A stretch of 64,000 nt of DNA. Origin: Paenibacillus wynnii (GTDB lineage: Bacteria > Bacillota > Bacilli > Paenibacillales > Paenibacillaceae). The position numbers and the translations under genes are program-made. The stretch spans positions 1,612,001 through 1,676,000 of the forward strand of contig NZ_JQCR01000003.1 in NCBI RefSeq assembly GCF_000757885.1. Direction: 5' to 3'. How positions within the stretch are numbered: position 1 is the first letter of the stretch; each line of letters starts with the position of its first letter. The notes beneath the pieces were generated by a model. The model searched no databases. It worked only from the letters and a program-made list of their open reading frames with translations, and was not told the DNA's origin. Below, piece by piece: positions 16,398 to 24,766 of the stretch.

Positions 16398-17339
16398 ATG
16401 AGACAAAATTATAAGCCGATACTTGCGGCAGTTGTGTTATCTATGGTACTGCTGGCGGGTTGTACACAGCTCCCCGGTAAAGCGGACACCAATCTGGAAC
16501 TTATTGGAGAAAACGAGGTTCGTCTCGATCTTGGGGCTGCACTTCAGCAGGATCTAGGCGAAGCGGCAGCTAGCCTGGAGCAGACGGTAGAGGATTCTGC
16601 AATTAAATTATCTGAGCACATCATAACCAAGGGAATCAGCAAAAAGTTATCTGTAGCTAAGGAGGTCGGCTCCTCAACGGTTCTGAGCATCAATAATCCG
16701 GTTGGAACGATAGAGGTAAAGCCTGCATCAGGTAATCAGATCATTGTGAATACTACGATCTGGTTCGACAACAATTCCAATCATGAGGCTGACCGCCAGG
16801 AGATCATGGACCATGCAGAAGTCTCCATCCAGTTGAATGGAGACAAAATAACCGCTTCGACACATGTAAAGAACAATTTGAAAAAGGATTTGTGGACTTG
16901 GGCCCAAGATAAATTCGACTACTCCAATTTCAGTATAGATTATAGTATAGAAGTTCCCGAGAGCGTAGATATGTACAAAATCACTAATAATGTGGGTGAG
17001 GTACAACTTCATGATCTGCAAGGAACCTACCACATTGTCAGCAATGTAGGCGCCGTAAAAATATCAGGAGCAACGTTTAATGGAAAATCTACAGTAGAAT
17101 CTAATACCGGAAGTATTCATCTGGATATTGCCGATATGAAGGCTAAGAGCAGCCTCAAAGTCAAAACAGATATTGGCAGCATATCCGCATCTCTAGCAAA
17201 ATCACTTCAATGCAGCCTTGAAATTGAGAGTGAACTTGGAGTTATAAAAGGGGCGGAAGACGGTAAAAGTGAGATCAATGGCGGCGGACCCTTAATCTCA
17301 TTAGCCTCCTCCATCGGTGCGATAACGATTAATAATTAA
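16398..17339 (+). CDS. lipoprotein with DUF4097-like beta-repeat domain
   Basis: 313 aa with signal peptide and lipobox LLAGC (Cys at residue 22). From about residue 95 there are repeated short beta units (VLSINNPVGTIEVK, MYKITNNVGEVQLHD, YHIVSNVGAVKISG, STVESNTGSIHLDI, SLKVKTDIGSISASL). These form a right-handed beta-solenoid of the DUF4097 type. It is anchored on the outer face of the membrane; function unknown. A lone plus-strand gene inside the core minus-strand cluster, with TAAGGAGGA upstream. Confidence 0.85.
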   Translation: MRQNYKPILAAVVLSMVLLAGCTQLPGKADTNLELIGENEVRLDLGAALQQDLGEAAASLEQTVEDSAIKLSEHIITKGISKKLSVAKEVGSSTVLSINNPVGTIEVKPASGNQIIVNTTIWFDNNSNHEADRQEIMDHAEVSIQLNGDKITASTHVKNNLKKDLWTWAQDKFDYSNFSIDYSIEVPESVDMYKITNNVGEVQLHDLQGTYHIVSNVGAVKISGATFNGKSTVESNTGSIHLDIADMKAKSSLKVKTDIGSISASLAKSLQCSLEIESELGVIKGAEDGKSEINGGGPLISLASSIGAITINN

Positions 17340-17429
17340 GACTATGAAACTATTTTTATTAGATCGATAATTTTCTTTAAAATTTTATGGATATTTCAAT
17401 TGGGCTGTGCTATACTCTCCCTACAAGGA

Positions 17430-17588
17430 AAGGAGGTGCGTTCACATCAAGCATGACATGTTGAACGTATCCCTTACTCGAACCAACATTCAGTAATATT
17501 CACGTTGGTGGCGCGGGATACGGATCAAGGCCTTACAAGCTTTAAATAGCGCCCCGAGTAGAGAGACCGTCTTCGGACGGTCTTTTTC
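17430..17588 (+). ncRNA. candidate structured small RNA with terminator
   Basis: No open reading frame of note, but several pairings fit one fold: CGTTCA/TGAACG (17439-17467); a three-way junction closed by TACTCG/CGAGTA (17475-17480 with 17555-17560) and holding ACCAAC/GTTGGT (17482-17509) and GGCGC/GCGCC (17510-17553); and CGTATCCC (17466-17473) with GGGATACG (17515-17522), which would form a pseudoknot or an alternative state. A terminator follows at 17564. A TATACT box lies at 17411. No known family recognised; the next gene is on the other strand, so it is not an obvious cis leader. Confidence 0.55.
17564..17587 (+). terminator. strong terminator with TTCG tetraloop
   Basis: AGACCGTC and GACGGTCT form an 8-bp stem closed by TTCG and followed by TTTTT. 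Confidence 0.85.
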
Positions 17589-17604
17589 ATTGCCTTTTTT
17601 ACCT

Positions 17605-17702
17605 ATGATTTCGTGATATCCCCTCATACCTGCCGTTTCAATTGCACTTTTACATTTGATTTCGTGATATTACCTCACAACAGTCGATTCGAGTCACTTT
17701 AC
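17605..17702. repeat. two imperfect direct repeats of about 48 bases
   Basis: Units at 17605-17653 and 17656-17702 share GATTTCGTGATAT exactly, then CCTCA and a CACTTTTAC/CACTTTAC end, with variable middles. They lie just after the candidate RNA terminator. May be a dispersed intergenic repeat; copy number elsewhere is unknown. Confidence 0.5.
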
Positions 17703-17729
17703 AGATTATAAATATAAATGCCTACAACA

Positions 17730-17784
17730 AAATAAACCATTAGGGCAGCGAACATGCAGTTCACCTGACCTTAATGGTTTATTT
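17730..17784. terminator. bidirectional terminator-like hairpin
   Basis: A perfect 13-bp stem (AAATAAACCATTA with its complement) flanks a 29-base loop. It is 48 bases past the stop of the 38-codon minus-strand gene and likely ends that transcript. Confidence 0.7.
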
Positions 17785-17832
17785 CTCATCCTATGTGGTT
17801 ATTCCTCTGAATGTTCATTTCTCTTTGGAATT

Positions 17833-17949
17833 TTACGATTTCCGATTTTTGTAAAAATCGATAATATCACTCACCGTGCGGAGCTGCTCCGCTTCTTTTT
17901 GGACAGCGTCAACGTCCTGCTTGAATTCTTCGCGCGTTTTCGTAGTCAC
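17833..17949 (-). CDS. small basic/acidic protein (38 aa)
   Basis: GTG start at 17949 with AAAGGA upstream; product VTTKTREEFKQDVDAVQKEA... ending FYKNRKS. It is helical and highly charged, with codon use like the neighbours. A terminator hairpin follows. No family recognised, but the coherent amphipathic sequence, start site and terminator support a real short gene. Confidence 0.5.
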   Translation of the reverse strand: MTTKTREEFKQDVDAVQKEAEQLRTVSDIIDFYKNRKS

Positions 17950-18123
17950 TCTAGTTCATTCCTTTCGTTAGTAAAATGCAACATAGCTGCATGTGTTAAT
18001 CGGCTGCATTACATATTACCCATAAATCAGCTCTCTAACACACTTTATCAGTATATGCACGGATATTTATTTTGATGACAAATCTCAAAAATATTTTTTC
18101 GCGTTTCTGAACATAAAAAAAAA

Positions 18124-18157
18124 CACTTTACTAACGTGAGATCACGTCAATAAAGTG
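18124..18157 (-). terminator. terminator after trmD
   Basis: CACTTTA/TAAAGTG and ACGTGA/TCACGT stack in one hairpin, followed by a run of nine T on the minus strand. Confidence 0.85.
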
Positions 18158-18226
18158 CTTCAGGTTTTAACCTATAAAAATAGTATTTGGATTTACGTAT
18201 TTGGAACTACGTATTCGATCTACGTA

Positions 18227-18976
18227 TTAGGATCTACTGCCTTTTAACCGCTCCAGAATCTGTTTATCCTTCGGGGTCAGTTCTGCTGTCTCCAACAGAT
18301 CAGGTCGCCGTTCTAAGGTGCGCTGCAGCGCCTGCTCACGCCGCCACACATCGATATTGGCATGATGTCCGCTTAGCAGCATATCCGGCACCTTCCAGCC
18401 ACGAAACTCCGCTGGGCGCGTATAATGCGGATATTCGAGCAGTCCCGTGCTGAACGAATCAGACACTGCAGACGTCTCATTGCCTAACGCTCCAGGCTGA
18501 AGACGGACAATGGAATCAATAACGGTCATAGCCGGGAGCTCGCCACCGGTAAGTACATAATCGCCAATGGAAAGTTCGTCTGTTACCAGATGCTCGCGAA
18601 TTCGCTCGTCATACCCCTCATAATGCCCGCAAATAAAGATTAGGTGCTGCTCTTGAGCCAGCTCCTCGGCTATTTTCTGAGTATAAGTCTTGCCTTGAGG
18701 ACACATCAGGATAATACGCGGTTTAACCTCTTCAGCCGGTAAAGGGGACAACAGGTGCTCCACCGCCGCAAAAATCGGATCCGGCTTTAGAACCATCCCT
18801 CCGCCTCCGCCATAGGGAGTGTCATCTACCGTATTATGTTTATTGCCGGAAAAATCACGAAAATTGACAGCATTCAACGATACAATGCCTTTATCACGGG
18901 CTTTGCCAAGAATACTTGTGCCAAAAACGCCTTCACACATTTCAGGAAACAGCGTCAGCACATCAATTCTTATCAT
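18227..18976 (-). CDS. trmD: tRNA (guanine-N1)-methyltransferase
   Basis: 249 aa; MRID-type start IRIDVLTLFPEMCEGVFGTS, the GGGGGMVLKPDPIF loop, and the knotted SAM site with ICGHYEGYDERI and SIGDYVLTGGELPAM. It methylates G37 of tRNAs to prevent frameshifting. It overlaps rimM by four bases and is last in the rpsP-khpA-rimM-trmD run. rplS, usually next, is displaced by 2.5 kb. Confidence 0.97.
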   Translation of the reverse strand: MIRIDVLTLFPEMCEGVFGTSILGKARDKGIVSLNAVNFRDFSGNKHNTVDDTPYGGGGGMVLKPDPIFAAVEHLLSPLPAEEVKPRIILMCPQGKTYTQKIAEELAQEQHLIFICGHYEGYDERIREHLVTDELSIGDYVLTGGELPAMTVIDSIVRLQPGALGNETSAVSDSFSTGLLEYPHYTRPAEFRGWKVPDMLLSGHHANIDVWRREQALQRTLERRPDLLETAELTPKDKQILERLKGSRS

Positions 18977-19497
18977 GACAGCAGCCCTTCCATGGGATGA
19001 ATCGTTACACGCCGTTCTTGTACATCTACATCGAGTACGACCTCATCAATAACAGGAATAAGGATATCAGCCCCTTTAGAAGGTTTGACAACCCACACAT
19101 GATTGGCTCCCGGTGTCAAAATCTCAGTGATCAAACCCAACGGCTCTGCGCCTGGCTCGTCTGTATAAACCGCACACCCAATAATCTGGTGGAAGTAATA
19201 CTCGTTATCTGACAGCTCCACCAAATCACTGCTTGGCACCTTTAACAGGCTGCCTTTATACTTCTCCACCTGGTTGATATCGGTATATCCTTTAAGCTTG
19301 GTAATAAACATCCCTTTATGTTCGCGTGCGGATTCCACTATTACTTCAAAAGAACTTCCGTTCTCCGGAACCACCAACAGCTTTTTGCCGGGTGCAAAAC
19401 GTACATCGGGAAAATCAGAATAGGACAATATTTTTACTTCTCCGCGAATACCGTGTGTATTTGCCAGTCTGCCTACGGTTAATAAATCTTCCGTCAT
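18973..19497 (-). CDS. rimM: 16S rRNA processing protein RimM
   Basis: 174 aa from ATG 19497 with AAAGGAGAGG upstream. VGRLANTHGIRGEVKI is the family start; the C-terminal PRC-barrel has DILIPVIDEVVLDVDV. It binds S19 and helps mature the 30S head. Coupled to trmD by a four-base overlap. Confidence 0.96.
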   Translation of the reverse strand: MTEDLLTVGRLANTHGIRGEVKILSYSDFPDVRFAPGKKLLVVPENGSSFEVIVESAREHKGMFITKLKGYTDINQVEKYKGSLLKVPSSDLVELSDNEYYFHQIIGCAVYTDEPGAEPLGLITEILTPGANHVWVVKPSKGADILIPVIDEVVLDVDVQERRVTIHPMEGLLS

Positions 19498-19557
19498 GTG
19501 AACCTCTCCTTTAGCAACGTTCATTAATCCTTCTTACTCTATATAATAGAACAAAAA

Positions 19558-19585
19558 GGGGCTGGGATATACTATCCCGAGCCCC
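19558..19585 (-). terminator. hairpin terminator between khpA and rimM
   Basis: GGGGCT/AGCCCC and GGGATA/TATCCC pair with one bulged base; TTTTTGTT follows on the minus strand. As it lies inside the operon it may act as an attenuator between rpsP-khpA and rimM-trmD. Confidence 0.7.
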
Positions 19586-19601
19586 TCATTGTGCGATCTA
19601 C

Positions 19602-19832
19602 TTAAGATAAAATATCTACAGTTACACGTTTATCGCTTTTGACTGCTGCTGATGTAACTACGGTACGAAGCGCTTTGGCGATCCGGCCCTGCTTGCCGAT
19701 GACCTTTCCAACATCATCAGGATGTACGGACAGTTCATATACAATCAGGTGATCCTTCTCAACGGTCCGTACGGTCACATCTTCTGGATGATCCACTAAA
19801 GCCTTAGCAATAACTCCAACTAATTCTTCCAT
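19602..19832 (-). CDS. khpA: KH-domain RNA-binding protein KhpA (YlqC)
   Basis: 76 aa from ATG 19832, with GAGGG six bases before it. A single KH domain with VGKVIGKQGRIAKALRTVV (GxxG loop GKQG). KhpA pairs with KhpB/Jag to bind RNAs and influences cell elongation in Gram-positives. Lies just after rpsP as usual. Confidence 0.93.
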   Translation of the reverse strand: MEELVGVIAKALVDHPEDVTVRTVEKDHLIVYELSVHPDDVGKVIGKQGRIAKALRTVVTSAAVKSDKRVTVDILS

Positions 19833-19854
19833 AGGGGACCCTCGCATTCAGTCA

Positions 19855-20127
19855 TTATTTCTGTTGTCTAAGCTCATGGAACTTCTTCATCACGCCTGCT
19901 TTGGAAAGCAAGTTGCGAACGGTATCAGATGCTTGTGCACCTGTTTGAAGCCATTTAAGAGCTTTCTCTTCATCGATCTTAACTACTGCCGGTTGTTCAA
20001 TCGGATTATAATAACCAATTTCCTCGATAAAACGACCGTCACGAGGGGACCGGGAATCAGAAACCACTACACGATAAAATGGCGCTTTATGTGCACCCAT
20101 GCGTTTCAAACGAATACGTACTGCCAC
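19855..20127 (-). CDS. rpsP: 30S ribosomal protein S16
   Basis: 90 aa from GTG 20127 (AAGGAGGTG upstream): AVRIRLKRMGAHKAPFYRVV, then DGRFIEEIGYYNP. Full family length. The frame upstream of this start has no separate ribosome site. Confidence 0.97.
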   Translation of the reverse strand: MAVRIRLKRMGAHKAPFYRVVVSDSRSPRDGRFIEEIGYYNPIEQPAVVKIDEEKALKWLQTGAQASDTVRNLLSKAGVMKKFHELRQQK

Positions 20128-20139
20128 GAAATTCACCTC

Positions 20140-20340
20140 CTTAAAATAGTTTCGATCCCACCCAAACCCTCCCTTCCAAGGGAGGGCCCCAAGGGTTGCA
20201 CCCTCTGGACACCCGCACCAAAAACGTATTGGCGATAGAGTTCAGTATGGCGGTACTTAGGACGTTTGGGTGTATGATCGCTTACGTCCCTGGCGGGACA
20301 CGCTTTACGCTTGCGGTATCTAGAAAACATAAGGAATAAA
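20140..20340. other. GC-rich spacer with inverted repeats between ffh and rpsP
   Basis: A roughly 200-base spacer, unlike the compact spacing elsewhere, holds CCTCCCTT/AAGGGAGG and other short pairings. A 65-codon open frame exists but has no ribosome site and an unlikely Arg/Pro/Tyr-rich product. It may be a dispersed Paenibacillus-type intergenic repeat; this cannot be tested within one window. Confidence 0.35.
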
Positions 20341-20414
20341 GATAAAGATTAATCCTATGTTGTACTATGGATTATCGGGAAACCGATCAACTGATTAAAA
20401 TCAAGTTCAAAAGA

Positions 20415-21803
20415 TCAACGGAAAGGGAACTTCATACCTTTGCCGCCCATGCCTTTGAGCTGCTTCATGGCGTTCTTGGCACCTTTACCGCCGCCTCCGC
20501 CGCCCATCATGCCGGAGAACTGCTTCATCATCTTGCGCATCTCATCAAACTGCTTGATGAGTCGGTTAACTTCAGCAACTGAAGTACCGCTGCCTGTTGC
20601 AATACGCTTACGGCGGTTGTGATTGATGATCTCAGGCTGAGTTTTCTCAGCCTTAGTCATGGAATGCACAATGGCCTCTACGCGTCCCATTTGCTTGTCA
20701 TCCACCTTCAAATCCTTCATGCCCTTAGCTTTGTTCATGCCAGGCAGCATGTCAAGAATCTGGTCGATAGGTCCAAGCTTCTTCACTTGATCCATCTGCT
20801 CCAAGAAATCATCGAACGTAAATTCCGCATTACGCATCTTACGTTCCATTTCCTTGGCTTTGTCAGCATCAATGTTGAACTGGGCTTTCTCGATCAGCGA
20901 CAGCATGTCGCCCATACCCAAGATCCGGGATGCCATACGTTCCGGATGGAACGGCTCCAAAGCGTCGATCTTCTCGCCAAGAGCAGCGAATTTGATCGGA
21001 CAGCCGGTAACGGCTTTAACAGATAGAGCAGCACCGCCTCGAGTGTCACCATCCAGCTTGGTTAATACCACACCCGTAAGGGCAAGCTGTTTGTTAAAGC
21101 TGTCGGCCACATTTACAGCATCTTGACCGGTCATGGCATCCACAACCAGCAAGACTTCATCAGGGTTCACTACAGCGTGAATCTGCTTGAGTTCTTCCAT
21201 GAGATCTTCATCTATATGCAGTCGACCTGCAGTATCGATAATCACATAATCTAAGTTATTGTCCTTCGCATACTGTAGACCTTGTTTGGCGATTTCTACC
21301 GGACTAGTCTTATCCCCCAGTGAGAATACCGGAACCTTAATCTGCTCTCCTAGAACCTCCAGCTGCTTGATCGCAGCAGGACGATAAATATCTCCTGCCA
21401 CAAGCAATGGCCGATGATTCCCTTTCTGCAAGAGCTTCGCAAGCTTAGCAGAGGTTGTCGTCTTACCGGCGCCCTGCAGACCCGCCATCATAATAACAGT
21501 CGGCGGCTTGTTTGACTTCGCCAGCTTTGCTTGGCTGCCACCCATCAGTTCCGTTAATTCTTTATTAACGATATCGATAATGACCATGCCGGGAGTAAAG
21601 CTATCCATCACTTCCTTGCCGATGGATTTCTCCTTCACCTTGGATACGAAATCCTTCACTACCTTGAAGTTAACGTCTGCTTCCAGCAAGGCCAGCCTAA
21701 CTTCGCGCATAGCTTCGTTAACATCATCCTCAGAAACTTTTCCTTTGCCGCGTAGTTTGCTGAACACACTCTGTAGTCTTCCGCTTAAACCTTCAAACGC
21801 CAT
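20415..21803 (-). CDS. ffh: signal recognition particle protein Ffh
   Basis: 462 aa. N domain, then G domain with GLQGAGKTTTSAKLA (G1), DTAGRLH (G3) and TKLDGDTRGGAAL (G4/G5). The Met-rich M domain has SGTSVAEVNRLIKQF, and the C-terminal tail is rich in Gly and Met. It binds signal peptides and 4.5S/6S-type SRP RNA and delivers ribosomes to FtsY. Downstream of ylxM in one operon. Confidence 0.98.
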   Translation of the reverse strand: MAFEGLSGRLQSVFSKLRGKGKVSEDDVNEAMREVRLALLEADVNFKVVKDFVSKVKEKSIGKEVMDSFTPGMVIIDIVNKELTELMGGSQAKLAKSNKPPTVIMMAGLQGAGKTTTSAKLAKLLQKGNHRPLLVAGDIYRPAAIKQLEVLGEQIKVPVFSLGDKTSPVEIAKQGLQYAKDNNLDYVIIDTAGRLHIDEDLMEELKQIHAVVNPDEVLLVVDAMTGQDAVNVADSFNKQLALTGVVLTKLDGDTRGGAALSVKAVTGCPIKFAALGEKIDALEPFHPERMASRILGMGDMLSLIEKAQFNIDADKAKEMERKMRNAEFTFDDFLEQMDQVKKLGPIDQILDMLPGMNKAKGMKDLKVDDKQMGRVEAIVHSMTKAEKTQPEIINHNRRKRIATGSGTSVAEVNRLIKQFDEMRKMMKQFSGMMGGGGGGKGAKNAMKQLKGMGGKGMKFPFR

Positions 21804-21825
21804 ATTCTGCCGCCTCCCTTCTTCA

Positions 21826-22182
21826 TTAATCCAAGCTCTGTAAACGGTCTATTATTTCTGTGAAACGTATATTATATTCTTCTGACAGCAGTCCGATTTC
21901 CGGCAATCTGCGCAGTTCATCTATATAGTGACTACGACTCTCATGTTTACTAAGTAAACCGAGCTTGTCCTCGTAGTTCTCCAACACTTGCTCCGCCCGT
22001 TTGATATGCTCATATACAGCTTGACGGCTAATTTCAAATTCAGCGGCAATTTCTCCCAAGGAGAAGTCATCATGAAAGTAATATTTAAGGAACGTCTGCT
22101 GCTTATCTGTTAACAGCCGTTCGTAGAAAGCAAAAAGCAAGTTAATTCGGTTTGTTTTATCAAGCTTGTTATCCTGACTCAT
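21826..22182 (-). CDS. ylxM: YlxM-type HTH protein of the SRP operon
   Basis: 118 aa from ATG 22182 with GGGAG upstream. LLTDKQQTFLKYYFHDDFSL, then GEIAAEFEISRQAVYEHIKRAE is a sigma-70 region 4-like HTH. YlxM/p13 is conserved ahead of ffh and modulates SRP function in streptococci. First gene after the promoter at 22237. Confidence 0.95.
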   Translation of the reverse strand: MSQDNKLDKTNRINLLFAFYERLLTDKQQTFLKYYFHDDFSLGEIAAEFEISRQAVYEHIKRAEQVLENYEDKLGLLSKHESRSHYIDELRRLPEIGLLSEEYNIRFTEIIDRLQSLD

Positions 22183-22236
22183 TAAGGGCACTCCCTTCGT
22201 CAAGGCAAAACACTTTACAGCACTACAACGTCCCTT

Positions 22237-22265
22237 ATAATACCTAAAACAAAGAAAGATGTCAA
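22237..22265 (-). promoter_or_regulatory. sigma-A promoter of ylxM-ffh
   Basis: On the minus strand: TTGACA (-35, 22265-22260), a 17-base spacer, TATTAT (-10, 22242-22237). Near consensus, 55 bases before the ylxM start. Confidence 0.85.
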
Positions 22266-22331
22266 GCCTTTTTGCTTGTCATCTTTTTCTTTGTCTTAAT
22301 TCCATAATTTTTATCAGAAATTAGGCCTATA

Positions 22332-22979
22332 TCAATGGATTGGCAGCAAATAAATGAAGACGGCCAAGAAGTGTATGGTACTTCCGCCAAGCACAAATAG
22401 ATGCCAGATCGCATGGTGGTATGGGAAGCCTCTCCATACATAAAAGATCGTACCCAGTGTATAAAGAATCCCGCCTGCCATCAGCAGCGTCATGCCTTCT
22501 GGTGCGACTACAGCAGAAAGTGGATTCCAGGCAATAACGATTAGCCAGCCCATAACGATGTAAAAGACGGTGGACATAAATAGGAATTTTTTAACGAAAT
22601 AGGCTTTAAATAAAACTCCAAAGATGGCAATCCCCCAAATGATGCCAAACAAACTCCAGCCCAATGTTCCACGGAGCGCAACAAGTAAGAAAGGTGTATA
22701 CGAACCGGCAATGTATAGGTAGATTGAAGAATGATCTAGAAATTCAAAAAAATCCTTTGCCTTACCTTCATTCAAACTATGCACCAATGTGGAATTGAAA
22801 TAGAGAAGCATCATCGTCGTGCCGTAAATGGAAAAGCTGACCACATGCCAGACCGTTCCCTTCAAGCTTGCAAAAACAATTAAAATCACAAGTGCAGCGA
22901 CGCTTAATACGGCTCCGATACCATGGGTTACCGCATTTGCCACTTCTTCCTTGCGGCTGTAAGTATGAGTATTCGCCAT
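22332..22979 (-). CDS. hemolysin III / PAQR-family membrane protein
   Basis: 215 aa, seven hydrophobic segments. The family hallmarks are SRKEEVANAVTHGIGA (first His), FEFLDHSSIYLYIAGSYTPF and the C-terminal GFPYHHAIWHLFVLGGS with three His that bind zinc. It belongs to the YqfA/TrhA group of integral membrane hydrolase-like proteins, linked to membrane lipid homeostasis. Monocistronic. Confidence 0.92.
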   Translation of the reverse strand: MANTHTYSRKEEVANAVTHGIGAVLSVAALVILIVFASLKGTVWHVVSFSIYGTTMMLLYFNSTLVHSLNEGKAKDFFEFLDHSSIYLYIAGSYTPFLLVALRGTLGWSLFGIIWGIAIFGVLFKAYFVKKFLFMSTVFYIVMGWLIVIAWNPLSAVVAPEGMTLLMAGGILYTLGTIFYVWRGFPYHHAIWHLFVLGGSTIHFLAVFIYLLPIH

Positions 22980-23069
22980 GCCAAATCCTTTCGTGAATCA
23001 TTTTCTACTATTATAGACGTTCCACGGGTGCCCTTCCACTGCACCGAAAGACCACCCGGGAGCCTCTAA

Positions 23070-24587
23070 CTACAATTTATACAGTTCGGTGTACTTCTTT
23101 TCCAAGTAATCAGCCAGATAATCGGGGTTCAACGGCTCTCCGGTCACTTGTTCAATGATTTGTGAAGGCGTCAGGCTTTGCCCGTACTGATAGATTTTGT
23201 CTGTAAGCCATTCTTTGATCGGAAGCAGGTTCCCCGCTGCAATCCACTCGTCAAACTCCGGAAGCTCCTTGCGGAGAGTATTCAACATTTGAGCGGCATA
23301 CATATTCCCGAGTGAATAGGAGGCGAAATATCCGAAATCTCCACCTGACCAATGTACATCCTGCAGCACACCTAAGCTATCTGTAGGCGGTGTAATTCCC
23401 AGATATTCTTGATACTTCGCATTCCACACTGCAGGAAGGTCTTTTACATCAAGTCCCTCATTAAAAATCAGCTTCTCGATCTCGTACCGAATAATAATGT
23501 GCAAATTATAGGTGAGCTCATCTGCTTCAATTCGAATAAAGGAATTCGATACGTTGTTAATAGCGCGGTAGAAATCTTCAACTTCAACATTAACAAGTTG
23601 GGCAGGGAAATGCTGCTGCAGATCGTTGAAATAACGCTGCCAGAAGGGAAGGCTGCGACCAATCATATTCTCCCAAAGTCTAGACTGCGATTCGTGAATA
23701 CCCATGGATGCTCCTTGAGCCAAAGGTGTTCCCACGAGCTCTTTGTTGATATTTTGCTCATAGAGCGCGTGTCCGCCTTCGTGAAGAGAACTAAATACTG
23801 CGCTGGTCACGTTATCTAGTAAATAATTCGTAGTGATACGGACATCTCCAGGATTGAGTCCAGTGGCGAACGGATGCACACTCTCGTCCAGCCGCCCTGC
23901 ATCAAAGTCATAGCCCATCTGCTCCAGAATAAACAGGCCGAATTTCTCCTGCTGATCCTTTTCAAATATACGATTTAAAAACTCTGTGTCCGGTTTATTG
24001 GGAGATGCCGCGATCGCTTCCACTAAAGGAACAAGACGGCTGCGCAGGCGGCTGAACACTTCATCTACTTTTTTCACTGTAAGATCAGGCTCGTACATAT
24101 CCAACAACGTATCATAACGTGTTTCTTTTACACCCCAATAATCAATAAACTCTTTCTTGAAATCGACAATCTTGCTTAAAAAAGGCTCAAAGGAGGCAAA
24201 ATCATTATTTTCCTTCGCCGCTTCCCACATCGTCTCCGTGTGAGCGGCCAGCACAGCGTATTCCTCGTATCTTTCAGGAGGGATGCTTTTGCTGCGTTCG
24301 TACTCCTTACGGCAATCCTTTACGATTTTATTCTGGATATCGGTCAATTGATTCATAATAGCCGGGCGGCTGAAAAACTCTGTAAAACGTCCCATTTCCG
24401 CCGAGGTTTCCAGCCTGAAGGATTCTCCACTCAGCATTCCTACTGTTCTGGACCGAACTTCGGCTCCCTTACGCGGCGCACCTGTACGCAAATCCCAATG
24501 CAGCAGACCAATCGCCTCATTATATCCGCTGATTTTGGATAATAGTGCGCTAAATTTCTCCCACTCTTCCGTTACGTGTTGTTCCAT
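23070..24587 (-). CDS. M32-family metallocarboxypeptidase
   Basis: 505 aa. HEGGHALYEQ supplies the HExxH zinc motif (about residues 261-265), followed 25 residues later by IHESQSRLWENMIGRS, giving the third ligand Glu. The C-terminal YSLGNMYAAQML and GNLLPIKEWL are typical of Taq-type carboxypeptidases. It releases C-terminal amino acids in the cytoplasm. Length matches the family. Confidence 0.95.
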   Translation of the reverse strand: MEQHVTEEWEKFSALLSKISGYNEAIGLLHWDLRTGAPRKGAEVRSRTVGMLSGESFRLETSAEMGRFTEFFSRPAIMNQLTDIQNKIVKDCRKEYERSKSIPPERYEEYAVLAAHTETMWEAAKENNDFASFEPFLSKIVDFKKEFIDYWGVKETRYDTLLDMYEPDLTVKKVDEVFSRLRSRLVPLVEAIAASPNKPDTEFLNRIFEKDQQEKFGLFILEQMGYDFDAGRLDESVHPFATGLNPGDVRITTNYLLDNVTSAVFSSLHEGGHALYEQNINKELVGTPLAQGASMGIHESQSRLWENMIGRSLPFWQRYFNDLQQHFPAQLVNVEVEDFYRAINNVSNSFIRIEADELTYNLHIIIRYEIEKLIFNEGLDVKDLPAVWNAKYQEYLGITPPTDSLGVLQDVHWSGGDFGYFASYSLGNMYAAQMLNTLRKELPEFDEWIAAGNLLPIKEWLTDKIYQYGQSLTPSQIIEQVTGEPLNPDYLADYLEKKYTELYKL

Positions 24588-24766
24588 TTCGGGACACCCA
24601 CTTTCTCTGTTTTACTTATCTCCACTTGATGATACTTTTTTAAATACGTATAATCAACTTCAAGGTATTCATTTTTAATTTGAAATACTTCGAAAATTCA
24701 TCCTTAAATCAAGCACCTGTATGTAAGGTAAGCACTGTCGAAGAAATGTGGAGGGGGAAATACAGT

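Noticed and set aside
20133..20330. 65-codon frame between rpsP and ffh
   Set aside because: No ribosome site, odd composition, and the DNA shows inverted repeats typical of an intergenic element.
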